A DNA stretch of 64,000 bases from Promicromonospora thailandica (GTDB lineage Bacteria; Actinomycetota; Actinomycetes; Actinomycetales; Cellulomonadaceae): the NCBI RefSeq assembly GCF_024171955.1, contig NZ_JAMTCS010000013.1:62001-126000 (forward strand), written 5' to 3'. The translations under genes were made by a program, and so were the position numbers. The notes below the pieces were generated by a model, which worked only from the letters and a program-made list of their open reading frames with translations, was not told where the DNA came from and ran no database searches. The stretch's first letter is position 1. Each line of letters starts with the position of its first letter. Positions 8,412 through 16,700 of this stretch are shown piece by piece.

Positions 8412-9107
8412 GTGGCATCCCCACTGCTCTCCGCGAGCACCCTGCACAAGACCTACGGGTCCGGACCGGGCGCCTTCGAGGCGCTCCGCGGCCTGGACCT
8501 CGACATCGCCGAGGGTGAGTCCGTGGCGATCACCGGCAAGAGCGGCTCCGGCAAGTCGACGCTCATGCACCTGCTCGCCCTGCTCGACCGGCCCACCTCC
8601 GGCACCATCACCCTCGACGGCACCGACACCGCCCGGCTCTCCGCGCGGCAGCTGAACCGGACGCGCAACAGCACCTTCGGGTTCGTCTTCCAGCAGTTCT
8701 TCCTCAACGCGCAGGCGAGCGTGCTGGACAACGTCACGCTCCCGCTCAAGATCGCCGGGGTGCCGCGCCGCGAGCGCACGTCCCGGGGCCTGGCGGCCCT
8801 GGCCCAGCTCGAGCTCGACGACAAGGCGGACAACCGCGCCAACGACCTGTCCGGCGGGCAGAAGCAGCGCGTGGTCATCGCCCGGGCACTGATCAACCGG
8901 CCGCGCGTCATCTTCGCGGACGAGCCGACGGGCAACCTGGACACCGCAACCGGCGGGGTGGTCGAGGACATCCTGTTCGACCTCAACCGGAGCCAGGGCA
9001 TCAGCCTCGTCGTCGTCACGCACGACGACGACCTGGCCGCCCGGTGCGACCGCAGCGTCCAGATGCGTGACGGCCTGATCGCTGCACACGAGGGGGTGGC
9101 GGCATGA
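8412..9107 (+). CDS. ABC transporter ATP-binding protein, MacB/LolD type
   Basis: 231 residues. Walker A is GKSGSGKST, the signature is LSGGQKQRVVIARAL, and Walker B is VIFADEPTGNLD, the hallmark of the MacB/LolD/FtsE branch that works with FtsX-like permeases. GTG at 8412 is chosen because it starts the conserved first beta strand and is preceded by AGAGAGG; in-frame codons further left would add unconserved sequence. The stop overlaps the start of the permease by 4 nt (ATGA). Confidence 0.92.
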   Translation: MASPLLSASTLHKTYGSGPGAFEALRGLDLDIAEGESVAITGKSGSGKSTLMHLLALLDRPTSGTITLDGTDTARLSARQLNRTRNSTFGFVFQQFFLNAQASVLDNVTLPLKIAGVPRRERTSRGLAALAQLELDDKADNRANDLSGGQKQRVVIARALINRPRVIFADEPTGNLDTATGGVVEDILFDLNRSQGISLVVVTHDDDLAARCDRSVQMRDGLIAAHEGVAA

Positions 9108-10384
9108 AGGCCGTCGACGTCGTCGCGACCGCGTTCCGGAACGCCTTCCGGTCGCGCCTGCGCACCAGCCTGACGGTGCTGGCCATCTTCATCGGCGCCT
9201 TCACGCTCTCGCTGACCAACGGGCTGGGCACCGGCATCAACCGGTACATCGACGACACGGTGGCCTCGGTCGGCGTCGACGACGTGCTCACCGTGACCGT
9301 GACGGACGACGCGTTCCCCACCGAGGGCCCCGCGGAGTACGACCCCGACCAGATCGAGGCCGACGGCCCGCCCGGTGCCACCACGACGGCCCTGACCGAC
9401 GACGACCTCGAGACCGTCGCGGGCGTCGACGGCGTGCTCGCCGTCGAACCGGTCAAGGCCATCACCACCGACTACGTGCAGTACGACGGAGGGGACCGGT
9501 ACCAGCTCGGCGTCGCCCAGTTCGTGCCGGGGATGCGGGCCGAGCTCGCGTCGGGCCGCCAGGTGGACCTCGACGCGCCCGGCCCGGAGCTCGTGCTGCC
9601 GGAGGGGCACGTCGAGCCGCTCGGCCTCGGCACCCCGGTCGACGCCGTGGGGCGGACCGTCGTCCTGGCGGTCACCGACGGCACGGGCACCCAGGTGACG
9701 ACCGAGGCGACGGTGGTGGGCGTGGCCGAGCCCGGCGTGCTGAGCATGGGCGGCGCGATCCCGAACGACGCCCTGGCCGGCACGCTGTACGACCTGCAGA
9801 CCACCGGCGCACCCGCCGCGCAGGCCGCGCGGTACGCGTCGGCGTCGGTCACCTTCGACGCGTCCGCCGGCCCGGAGGCCCAGCAGGCGCTCGTGGACCG
9901 CCTGGCCGACGCCGGGTACACGGCCAGCACGCTGGAGGACCAGCTCGGCACCCTCACGTCCGTCATCGACGCCATCGTGCTCGTGCTCAACGGGTTCGCG
10001 GTGATCGCCCTGGTCGCGGCCGGCATCGGCATCGTCAACACGCTGTTCATGGCCGTCCAGGAGCGCACCCGTGAGGTGGGGCTCATGAAGGCCATGGGCC
10101 TGTCGAGCACGCGCGTCTTCTCCCTGTTCAGCATCGAGGCGGTCGTCATCGGGCTGGTGGGCAGCGCGCTGGGCGTGCTCGCCGCGATCGGTGTCGGCCA
10201 GGTGGTGGGCGGCATCTCCGGCAACCTGCTGCCCGACCTGCCGGGGCTGACCCTCATCGCGTTCGAGCCGGTGACGGTGGCCGTGGTGGTGCTCGGCGTC
10301 ATGGGCATCGCGTTCCTCGCCGGCACGCTGCCCGCGCTGCGCGCGGCACGGCAGGACCCGATCTCGTCGCTGCGGTACGAGTAG
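9104..10384 (+). CDS. ABC transporter permease, FtsX/MacB type
   Basis: 426 residues. One N-terminal membrane helix (LTVLAIFIGAFTLSLTNGLG) is followed by a large extracytoplasmic MacB_PCD-like domain (about residues 40-280) and three C-terminal helices with the FtsX motif QERTREVGLMKAMGLSSTRV. Such permeases do not form channels but transmit ATP-driven motion to extracytoplasmic partners or export peptides and lipids. It is translationally coupled to the ATPase upstream. A strong hairpin 13 bp after the stop ends the operon. Confidence 0.92.
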   Translation: MKAVDVVATAFRNAFRSRLRTSLTVLAIFIGAFTLSLTNGLGTGINRYIDDTVASVGVDDVLTVTVTDDAFPTEGPAEYDPDQIEADGPPGATTTALTDDDLETVAGVDGVLAVEPVKAITTDYVQYDGGDRYQLGVAQFVPGMRAELASGRQVDLDAPGPELVLPEGHVEPLGLGTPVDAVGRTVVLAVTDGTGTQVTTEATVVGVAEPGVLSMGGAIPNDALAGTLYDLQTTGAPAAQAARYASASVTFDASAGPEAQQALVDRLADAGYTASTLEDQLGTLTSVIDAIVLVLNGFAVIALVAAGIGIVNTLFMAVQERTREVGLMKAMGLSSTRVFSLFSIEAVVIGLVGSALGVLAAIGVGQVVGGISGNLLPDLPGLTLIAFEPVTVAVVVLGVMGIAFLAGTLPALRAARQDPISSLRYE

Positions 10385-10396
10385 GCGGACGCGCGG

Positions 10397-10427
10397 GACC
10401 CCGGCGGCCGGCCCGGCCGCCGGGGTC
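10397..10427. terminator. Bidirectional hairpin terminator
   Basis: Perfect 13-bp arms GACCCCGGCGGCC and GGCCGCCGGGGTC flank a 5-nt loop, between the convergent FtsX permease and udgX genes. The right arm overlaps the udgX stop codon. There is no U-run, as is common in actinobacteria. Confidence 0.7.
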
Positions 10428-11094
10428 AGCGCCCGGTGCGTGCCGCGAGGCGCAGGTCGGCGACCAGGGCCGCGAACGCCTCGGCATAGTCGGGCGTGCC
10501 GCGCAGGCGCAGCACCGCGGACGGGTGCGTCGTCAGCACCACGCGGTGCTCCGCGCCGTCCGCGGCGTCGAGCACCTGGCCGCGCTCGGCGCCGATCCGC
10601 ACGGGCCGGCCCAGCACGGCACGGCCGGCGATCGCCCCCAGGGCGACCACCACGCGCGGCCGCACCACGGCCAGCTCGGCGGTCAGCCAGGGCAGGCAGG
10701 CGCGGACGTGGGCGACGTCGGGCGTGCGGTGCAGGCGCCGCTTGCCGCGCTCGGTGAACCGGAAGTGCTTGACCGCGTTGGTGAGGTACGCGCCGTCGAG
10801 CCCGGCCTCGCGCAGCGCGTCGTCCAGGACCCGGCCCGCCGGTCCGACGAACGGCTCACCCTCCTGGTCCTCGTGGTCGCCGGGCTGCTCGCCCACCAGC
10901 ATCACGGTGGCGTCGGCCGGGCCCGCCGAGAAGACGGCCTGGGTCGCGGGCCGCCACAGCTCGCAGCCCCGGCAGTCGTGCACCGCGGAGGCGAGCGCGG
11001 CGACGTCGGCGTGCTCGGGCACCCACCGCTGGGCGCCCGGCCGCTCGGGCGCCGGGCGGGCCGGTCCGCCGCGGCTCGTGCGGGTGGGTGGCAC
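10426..11094 (-). CDS. udgX: UdgX-type uracil-DNA glycosylase (covalent)
   Basis: 222 residues. Motif A is GEQPGDHED (68-76), motif B is THPSAVLR (H190), and the insertion loop reads ERGKRRLH (residues 116-122). GEQPGD with a KRR-hydrophobic-H loop is the signature of UdgX, the family-4-like enzyme of mycobacteria and relatives that excises uracil and then becomes covalently bound to the abasic site through the loop histidine (here H122). Cysteines C41, C44 and C133 match iron-sulfur ligand positions of the family, but no fourth cysteine is present. A Gly/Pro/Arg-rich N-terminal tail of ~25 residues is unconserved. It has an AGGAGGAG ribosome site and stands alone. Confidence 0.87.
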   Translation of the reverse strand: MPPTRTSRGGPARPAPERPGAQRWVPEHADVAALASAVHDCRGCELWRPATQAVFSAGPADATVMLVGEQPGDHEDQEGEPFVGPAGRVLDDALREAGLDGAYLTNAVKHFRFTERGKRRLHRTPDVAHVRACLPWLTAELAVVRPRVVVALGAIAGRAVLGRPVRIGAERGQVLDAADGAEHRVVLTTHPSAVLRLRGTPDYAEAFAALVADLRLAARTGR

Positions 11095-11237
11095 GGGACT
11101 CCTCCTCCGGTCGGCGCTCCCGCCCAGCCTCGCCCGCCCGTCGCGTGCTCGCGACGTGAGCGGGCGGCCCGTCCCGCGACCTGGGCGTATGACAGCCCAC
11201 GCATGCGGTTTCCGGTGTTCGGGGTGAATATGACCCG

Positions 11238-12725
11238 GTGCCGATAGCGACGGGTCAGCAGGGGGCAGGGGTGCCGGGTACGGGAGCCGGGGTGGCGGGC
11301 GTCGACATCGGGGGCACCGGGTCGCGGCTGCGGGTCTCGGCCGCCCCGGGCGGCCGGTCGTACGAGGTCACCGGGCCACCCGCCGGCGTCGTCGGCGGCC
11401 GCTCGACGGTGCCCGAGGTGGTGCGGGGCCTGTGCCGCGGCTTCGCGGCCGAGTTCGGCGGGCGCCCGCGCGTGAGCGCGGCCGCCGTCGGGATGCGCGG
11501 GTTCCGGTCCCAGACGCAGGCGGGCACCCTCGACCCCCACCACGTGCACGACGTGCTCGCCGAGGAGCTGCGCACCAGCGCCACGGCCGTGGCGAGCGAC
11601 GCCGTCACCGCCCACCTGGGCGCGCTCGGCTCGGGACCGGGCGCCACGCTCGCCGTCGGCACGGGCGCGGTGGCCGTGGCGTGCGACGACGTCGGCCGGT
11701 GGCACCTGGCCGACGGGATGGGCCCGCACGTGGGCGACAACGGCGGCGGCGCCTGGATCGGACGGCGCGGCCTCGACGCCGCCGCACGCGCGATGGACGG
11801 CCGCCGGATGGGCGCCTCCGCCGCCCTCGTGCAGGCCGCCGAGCAGCACTTCGGACGCCGGGAGCGCTGGACGTCGGTCACGGACGTGTCGCAGTTCGCC
11901 GGGTTCGCGCCCGAGGTCATCCAGGCCGCCGGCCGCGGCGACCTCGCCTGCCGGGAGATCCTCGACGAGGCGGCCCGCTCCCTGGCCGACGGGCTGTGCG
12001 CCGTGCTGAGCCACCCCGGCGTCGAGCCCGTCGCCGTCACCACCGGCAAGCTGCTCACGCACGCGCCGATGTTCCGCTCCATGGTGCTCCAGCACCTCCT
12101 CGAGAAGCGTGCCGACGTGCGTGTGCAGCCCAGCGCCGGCATGCCGCTCGACGGCGCGCTGCACCTGGCGCGGATGCTCGCCGCCCACCCCGTCGTCGTC
12201 CAGGAGCACGTGCCGCTGCTCGCCGTCCGCATCGGCGCCGGACCCCGGCTGGACGACTCGATCACCATGCCCAAGGTGGTGCTCCCGGCCGTGCGGCCGC
12301 TGCCCGCACAGGACCGCTCGCCGTCGGCCTGGGCGCTCGAGGTCCGCTCGGACCACGAGTGGTCCGCCGACCAGGTGCGGTCCGACGGCGTGCCGCAGCC
12401 CGGCGCGGGCGACGCCGTCGTGCCGCTGACCGGCGAGCGCCTCGTGGTCGGCAGGGCGTCGCGCAGCCGCGGCGTCGTGCCCGACATCGTGTGCGAGGAC
12501 ACGGGCGTCTCCCGGCGGCACTGCGAGATCGCCTGGGTCGAGGGCGGCTGGAGCGTGATCGACCTGGGGTCTGCCAACGGCACCTACGTCGCCGCCCGCG
12601 GCGACGACCTGCCCACCGTGCCCCTGCGGCCCGGGGAACGCCGCTGGCTCGCCGACGGCGATCGCGTCTACGTGGGCGGCTGGACCTGCCTCACGGCGCG
12701 CGTGGTCACGGCGAACGTGCGCTGA
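11238..12725 (+). CDS. BadF/GlcNAc-kinase-like ATPase fused to an FHA domain
   Basis: 495 residues. The first ~325 form an ASKHA fold: phosphate-1 motif VDIGGTGSRLRV (~22-33), a second nucleotide segment LAVGTGAVAVACDD (~138-151), a GDNGGGAWIGRRG loop (~166-178), and an adenosine-site-like TTGKLLTHAPMF. This matches BadF/BadG/N-acetylglucosamine kinase-like proteins (PF01869), which use ATP to phosphorylate sugars or drive reductases. A linker of ~65 residues leads to a complete FHA domain (395-490) with GR at 405, SRRH (425-428) and SANGTY (445-450), the residues that bind phosphothreonine. The fusion is unusual. GTG 11238 opens the frame; GTG 11271 or 11292, both nearer purine-rich stretches, are alternatives that keep all motifs. 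Confidence 0.85.
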   Translation: MPIATGQQGAGVPGTGAGVAGVDIGGTGSRLRVSAAPGGRSYEVTGPPAGVVGGRSTVPEVVRGLCRGFAAEFGGRPRVSAAAVGMRGFRSQTQAGTLDPHHVHDVLAEELRTSATAVASDAVTAHLGALGSGPGATLAVGTGAVAVACDDVGRWHLADGMGPHVGDNGGGAWIGRRGLDAAARAMDGRRMGASAALVQAAEQHFGRRERWTSVTDVSQFAGFAPEVIQAAGRGDLACREILDEAARSLADGLCAVLSHPGVEPVAVTTGKLLTHAPMFRSMVLQHLLEKRADVRVQPSAGMPLDGALHLARMLAAHPVVVQEHVPLLAVRIGAGPRLDDSITMPKVVLPAVRPLPAQDRSPSAWALEVRSDHEWSADQVRSDGVPQPGAGDAVVPLTGERLVVGRASRSRGVVPDIVCEDTGVSRRHCEIAWVEGGWSVIDLGSANGTYVAARGDDLPTVPLRPGERRWLADGDRVYVGGWTCLTARVVTANVR

Positions 12726-12764
12726 GCCCGGCGAAATGGCCTGGACCGGGCGGCACGCCGTTCC

Positions 12765-12770
12765 TAGGTT
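12765..12770 (+). promoter_or_regulatory. -10 hexamer, leaderless start of the DUF4037 gene
   Basis: TAGGTT ends 6 nt before the GTG at 12777, placing transcription start at or next to the start codon; no ribosome binding site is visible. Confidence 0.5.
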
Positions 12771-12776
12771 GAGCGG

Positions 12777-13811
12777 GTGACCGGCATCGACCTCGCCCGC
12801 GCCTACTGGGGCGACGTCGTCCGCCCCCTCCTCGACCGGGCGCTGCCCGGCCTGCCCCGGGCGGCCGGCCGGCTCGGCACCGGGTCCGACGTGCTCGGGC
12901 TGGACGACGAGACCTCCCGCGACCACGACTGGGGGCTGCGCCTGACGCTGCTGGTCCCCGCCGAGCGCGTCCGGGAGGTCGACACGCTCCTGGCCGGCGC
13001 GCTCCCGGAGACCTACCAGGGCCTGCCGACGGCGTTCCCCCTCACCTGGGACCCGGCCGTCCGGCACCGCGTCGAGGTCGCGGCCCCCGCCGACCTCGTC
13101 CGCGCCCGCACCGGGCTCGACGTCGCCGCCGGACCCGACCTCGCCGGCTGGCTGTCCCTCACGGGGCAGTCCGTGCTCGAGATCACCGCCGGACCCGTCT
13201 TCGAGGACACCTCCGGCGAGATCACCGCCCTGCGTGACCGCCTCGCCTGGTACCCGCACGACCTCTGGCTGCACGTGCTCGCCGCCGAGTGGGCACGCGT
13301 CGAGCAGGAGCTGCCCTTCGTCGGGCGCACCGGACAGCGCGGTGACGACCTCGGCTCCCGCCTGCTCGCCGCGCGTCTCACGACCGGCCTGGTCCGGCTC
13401 GCGTTCCTGCTGGAGCGGCGCTGGCCGCCCTACCCCAAGTGGGCCGGCACCCTGTTCGCCCGGCTGCCCGTGGCGCCGTCCGCCGGCGGGCACCTGTCCG
13501 CGGCGCTCGCGGCGCCGACGTGGCCGGAGCGGGACGCCGCCCTCGGCGCGGCGTGCGAGGCGCTGCACGACCGGCAGCGCGACCTCGGCCTCCCGGCGCT
13601 CGAGGGCGGGGCGACCGAACCCTTCCACGACCGGCCGTTCACGGGCCTGCGCGACGTGCCGGGCGTGCTCCGCGCCGCGGTCACCGACCCGGAGGTGCGC
13701 GCGCTGCCGCCGCGCGGCGCCGTCGAGCAGTGGGTGGACGACGTCGCGGTCCTCACCGACGCGGCGGCGCGCGTGCGGCTGGCGCGGACCGGCGCGTCGG
13801 CAGCGTGCTGA
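12777..13811 (+). CDS. DUF4037 nucleotidyltransferase-like protein
   Basis: 344 residues. The N-terminal part LARAYWGDVVRPLL and GTGSDVLGLDDETSRDHDWG places it in DUF4037: the GSD...DHD arrangement resembles the active-site GS-x(n)-DxD of minimal nucleotidyltransferases. The C-terminal half is helical with HDLWLHVLAAEWARVEQELPF, conserved in the family. No substrate is known for DUF4037. It is a single gene with a leaderless-type promoter between the FHA fusion gene and the TetR gene. Confidence 0.8.
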   Translation: MTGIDLARAYWGDVVRPLLDRALPGLPRAAGRLGTGSDVLGLDDETSRDHDWGLRLTLLVPAERVREVDTLLAGALPETYQGLPTAFPLTWDPAVRHRVEVAAPADLVRARTGLDVAAGPDLAGWLSLTGQSVLEITAGPVFEDTSGEITALRDRLAWYPHDLWLHVLAAEWARVEQELPFVGRTGQRGDDLGSRLLAARLTTGLVRLAFLLERRWPPYPKWAGTLFARLPVAPSAGGHLSAALAAPTWPERDAALGAACEALHDRQRDLGLPALEGGATEPFHDRPFTGLRDVPGVLRAAVTDPEVRALPPRGAVEQWVDDVAVLTDAAARVRLARTGASAAC

Positions 13812-13831
13812 TCCGGCCGCGCAGGAACCCG

Positions 13832-13837
13832 TAGCCT
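13832..13837 (+). promoter_or_regulatory. -10 hexamer, leaderless start of the TetR gene
   Basis: TAGCCT ends 6 nt before the ATG at 13844, implying transcription starts at the A of the start codon. Confidence 0.5.
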
Positions 13838-13843
13838 GGCGCC

Positions 13844-14443
13844 ATGGCGCGACCGAGACAGTTCGACGAGGACGAGGTGCTGCGCGCGGTCCGCGACCAG
13901 TTCTGGGACGCGGGCTACGCGGGCACGTCGCTGCAGGACCTGATGCGGGTGAGCGGCCTGGGCAAGGGCAGCCTGTACGCGGCCTTCGGGGACAAGCACG
14001 AGCTCTTCCTGCGCGCGCTGCGCGGGTACGTCGCGGCGATCGACCGCGGGCTGCGCCGCTCCGTGGAGTCCGCGCCGCGCGCCGTCGACGCCCTGCGGGC
14101 CTTCGTGCTGGCGCCCGTCGGCGACGACGACGGGGCGTCCGCCCGGCGCGGCTGCCTGCTCGCCAACACCACGGCCGAGCTGGCGTCGGCCGACCCGGTC
14201 GTCGCCGCCGCGGCCCGGAAGGCGTACGACGACACGACGGCGGTGCTGGCGCAGGCCGTCGCCCGGGCGCAGGACGAGGGTGACGTGCCGGCGTCGGCCG
14301 ACCCCGTGGGCACCGCGCGGGCGCTGCTCGCCGCGCAGCAGGGCGTCACCTACCTGGGGCGCACCGGCATGGACGTGCGCACGCTCGAGGCGACGGCGCG
14401 CTCGCTCGCCGACCAGCTGCTGCCCGCCGGCGCGGCGGGCTGA
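13844..14443 (+). CDS. TetR family transcriptional regulator
   Basis: 199 residues. The HTH region FDEDEVLRAVRDQFWDAGYA then GTSLQDLMRVSGLGKGSLYAAFGDKHELF is typical of TetR_N. The C-terminal part with ARRGCLLANTTAEL matches the TetR subgroup of AcuR/YxaF-like regulators that sense small electrophiles or aldehydes; the ligand here is unknown. It lies 54 bp upstream of jetA on the same strand. A functional link to the defence operon is possible but the TACCCT element before jetA suggests jetA has its own promoter. Confidence 0.88.
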   Translation: MARPRQFDEDEVLRAVRDQFWDAGYAGTSLQDLMRVSGLGKGSLYAAFGDKHELFLRALRGYVAAIDRGLRRSVESAPRAVDALRAFVLAPVGDDDGASARRGCLLANTTAELASADPVVAAAARKAYDDTTAVLAQAVARAQDEGDVPASADPVGTARALLAAQQGVTYLGRTGMDVRTLEATARSLADQLLPAGAAG

Positions 14444-14497
14444 GCCGGGCCGGCGCCGGTCCGTGGATGTCGGCGGCTCGACGTACCCTGACCGGCG

Positions 14498-16018
14498 ATG
14501 ACTACACGTGCAGAGGGTGCTTACCTCGGTGCGCTCCGCGCCTTCCAGGAGCCGATGCTCGACCTGCTGCACCGCAGGTACGCGCCGCTGGTCGTGTCGC
14601 TGCTGTCCCTCGTGTTCACGCCCGAGCGGCCCACGGTGCCGGTGGCCGAGGCGCACACCGAGATCGGTGACGCGCTGGACCAGCTCCGCGCGCGCGGCTA
14701 CGAGCACCACGCCGACGGCACGCGGGCGATCCCGCTGGGCACCGCGCGCGAGCTGTGCCGCCAGTGGGCCGACGTCGGCTGGCTGAAGCGGCAGATCGTC
14801 GACGGCGACGTGGAGGTGTACCAGCTCTCGGCGCACGCCGTCGGCGCGCTCGAGGTGGCGGGGCGGGCCGGGGGCGCGCGGGCGCGGATCTCGCAGTCGC
14901 GGGTGCGGACGCTGCTGGACGCCGTGGAGCAACTCGCGCAGGACGCGGACCCGGACGTGCTGGTGCGGATGTCGCGCCTGGACGCGCAGGTCCGGCGGCT
15001 GCAGGACGAGCTCGCGCGGCTCCAGCGCACCGGCACGGTCGAGGAGGTGGGCGACGACGTGCTGCTGGAGGAGGCCGAGAACGTGCTGCACCTCGTGCGC
15101 GAGCTGCCCGCCGACTTCGCGCGCGTGGCCGAGTCCCTCCGGGCCATGCAGCGCGACGTCGTGACCGCGCTGCGGCAGGACGAGCGGCCGTCGGGCGACG
15201 TGCTGCGCGAGTACCTGGAGCGCGGCCAGCAGGTCATGGAGTCGACCCCGGAGGGGCGCGCGTTCTCGGGCGCGCTGCGGCTCATCGGCGACCCGCAGCG
15301 CATCGACGAGCTCTCCGACCAGCTCGACGTCGTGCTGCGGCACCGCTTCACGAGCCGGCTGCCGCGGCAGCAGCGTGCCGAGCTGCGCGACGTCGCGCGC
15401 CGCATCGAGCAGGGCGTCGCCGAGGTGATCAAGGCCCAGCGGCAGGCGTCCCACGTCATCGCGACCCAGGTGCGCAACCACGACCCGCTGCGCGACCGGC
15501 AGGTGGACGAGCTGCTGCGCGAGGTGATGGTCGGCCTGCAGGCCTGGGTGCCGACCACGAGGCGCGGGCAGGACGTGGACCCGGTGCGCCGGCTGCCGGT
15601 CGCGGAGGTCGCGCACCTGCGGCAGACCACGAGCACGCTGCGCGACCCGGAGCCGCCCGCCCCGCTGGAGGCATGGGACGACGGGGACGACGACGGGGAC
15701 ACCGAGCCGGACGGCGTGGCTCGCGAGTGGGGCGGACCCCACTACGCCGAGCTGCGGGAGCACCTGGCGGCGTACGCGGGCCCGTCGGGCGAGGCCGACC
15801 TGGCGGCGGCGTTCGGCGCGGCGCCGGAGCGGATCAGGCGGCCGGTGGACCTGCTCGGGCTGCTGGAGATCGCGCACCGGGACGGCATGGAGGAGACCGG
15901 CCGGGTGGCGCTCGTCGAGGCGGTCCGGCCCGACGGGTCGCGCAGACGGTTCGCGTTCGAGGGTGTCACGGTACGGACGCACGGCAGGCACGAGAAGGAC
16001 GGGACGGACCATGAGTGA
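14498..16018 (+). CDS. jetA: JetA-like kleisin (DUF3375), Wadjet subunit
   Basis: 506 residues. The DUF3375 family (MukF-like) is recognised from the opening [29 protein letters not shown], the [22 protein letters not shown] winged-helix segment, a long helical middle with [16 protein letters not shown] heptads, and a C-terminal winged helix followed by an acidic stretch (DDGDDDGD). JetA is the kleisin that bridges the SMC heads and holds the JetB dimer in the Wadjet complex, which captures and extrudes small circular DNA. Its stop overlaps the jetB start by 8 nt. TACCCT ends 8 nt before the ATG, so the transcript probably starts almost at the initiation codon. Confidence 0.9.
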   Translation: MTTRAEGAYLGALRAFQEPMLDLLHRRYAPLVVSLLSLVFTPERPTVPVAEAHTEIGDALDQLRARGYEHHADGTRAIPLGTARELCRQWADVGWLKRQIVDGDVEVYQLSAHAVGALEVAGRAGGARARISQSRVRTLLDAVEQLAQDADPDVLVRMSRLDAQVRRLQDELARLQRTGTVEEVGDDVLLEEAENVLHLVRELPADFARVAESLRAMQRDVVTALRQDERPSGDVLREYLERGQQVMESTPEGRAFSGALRLIGDPQRIDELSDQLDVVLRHRFTSRLPRQQRAELRDVARRIEQGVAEVIKAQRQASHVIATQVRNHDPLRDRQVDELLREVMVGLQAWVPTTRRGQDVDPVRRLPVAEVAHLRQTTSTLRDPEPPAPLEAWDDGDDDGDTEPDGVAREWGGPHYAELREHLAAYAGPSGEADLAAAFGAAPERIRRPVDLLGLLEIAHRDGMEETGRVALVEAVRPDGSRRRFAFEGVTVRTHGRHEKDGTDHE

Positions 16019-16700
16019 GACCGCAGTCGAGGAGGCGCCGGTGCCGGCGTCCGGGCCCGTGGACGGGTTCGTCGAGCCCGTACCGATGGAGGAGGACGAC
16101 CCGGGACAGTTCCCCGGGGACACGGGCACGCTGGACGCGCCCGTGCGTCGGGTGCTGGTGCGGCTGCTGCAGCGCCGGTTCCTGGTGGCGGAGCGCAACC
16201 GGGCCCAGTGGCGCACGCTGCTGGAGAACCAGCAGGTCATCGAGTCACGCCTGCACGACCTGTACGTCCGGCTCGTGGTCGACCACGATCGGGGCATCGC
16301 CTACAAGAGGCAGGTGCGCTCGGCCGAGCTCGACGTGCCCATCCTGCTCAAGGACGACCCGTACAGCCGTGCCGAGACCCTGGTGCTCGTGCACCTGCGC
16401 ACCGTGTTCCAGCGGGAGCGGGGCGCCGGGGAGACCTCGGCGCGCGTGGACGTGGAGGAGGTCGAGCAGACCGTGCTGACGTTCTTCGACCCCGACGACA
16501 AGAGCCTGGCCACCCGGCAGACGGAGATCCGCAACGCGGTGCGGCGGCTGGAGAAGGACGGCGTCGTCGAGGAGGAGTCCGAGGGCCGGTACCGGGTCAC
16601 GCCGCTGGTCGAGATCGTGCTCAGCAACGAGCGGCTCGTCGAGCTGCGGTCCTGGCTGCGTGACCGCACCGCCGCGTCCGGCGAGGAGGCCGCCCGATGA
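16011..16700 (+). CDS. jetB: JetB-like KITE protein (DUF4194), Wadjet subunit
   Basis: 229 residues. After a Pro/acid-rich N-terminus, the winged-helix region [19 protein letters not shown], then [24 protein letters not shown], identifies DUF4194 (MukE-like). The C-terminal winged helix includes [21 protein letters not shown]. In Wadjet, JetB dimers bind the kleisin JetA and contact DNA. The ATG is inside the jetA end, and the gene overlaps jetC by 4 nt (ATGA), so the three are one tightly coupled operon. Confidence 0.9.
   Translation: MSETAVEEAPVPASGPVDGFVEPVPMEEDDPGQFPGDTGTLDAPVRRVLVRLLQRRFLVAERNRAQWRTLLENQQVIESRLHDLYVRLVVDHDRGIAYKRQVRSAELDVPILLKDDPYSRAETLVLVHLRTVFQRERGAGETSARVDVEEVEQTVLTFFDPDDKSLATRQTEIRNAVRRLEKDGVVEEESEGRYRVTPLVEIVLSNERLVELRSWLRDRTAASGEEAAR

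Noticed and set aside
10902-13628. Long minus-strand frame across the FHA fusion and DUF4037 genes
   Set aside because: It overlaps two well-supported genes and udgX on the same strand; its residues show no family motif.
13430-16297. Long minus-strand frame over the TetR gene and jetA
   Set aside because: Shadow of + strand genes with clear domains; no plausible start with a ribosome site.
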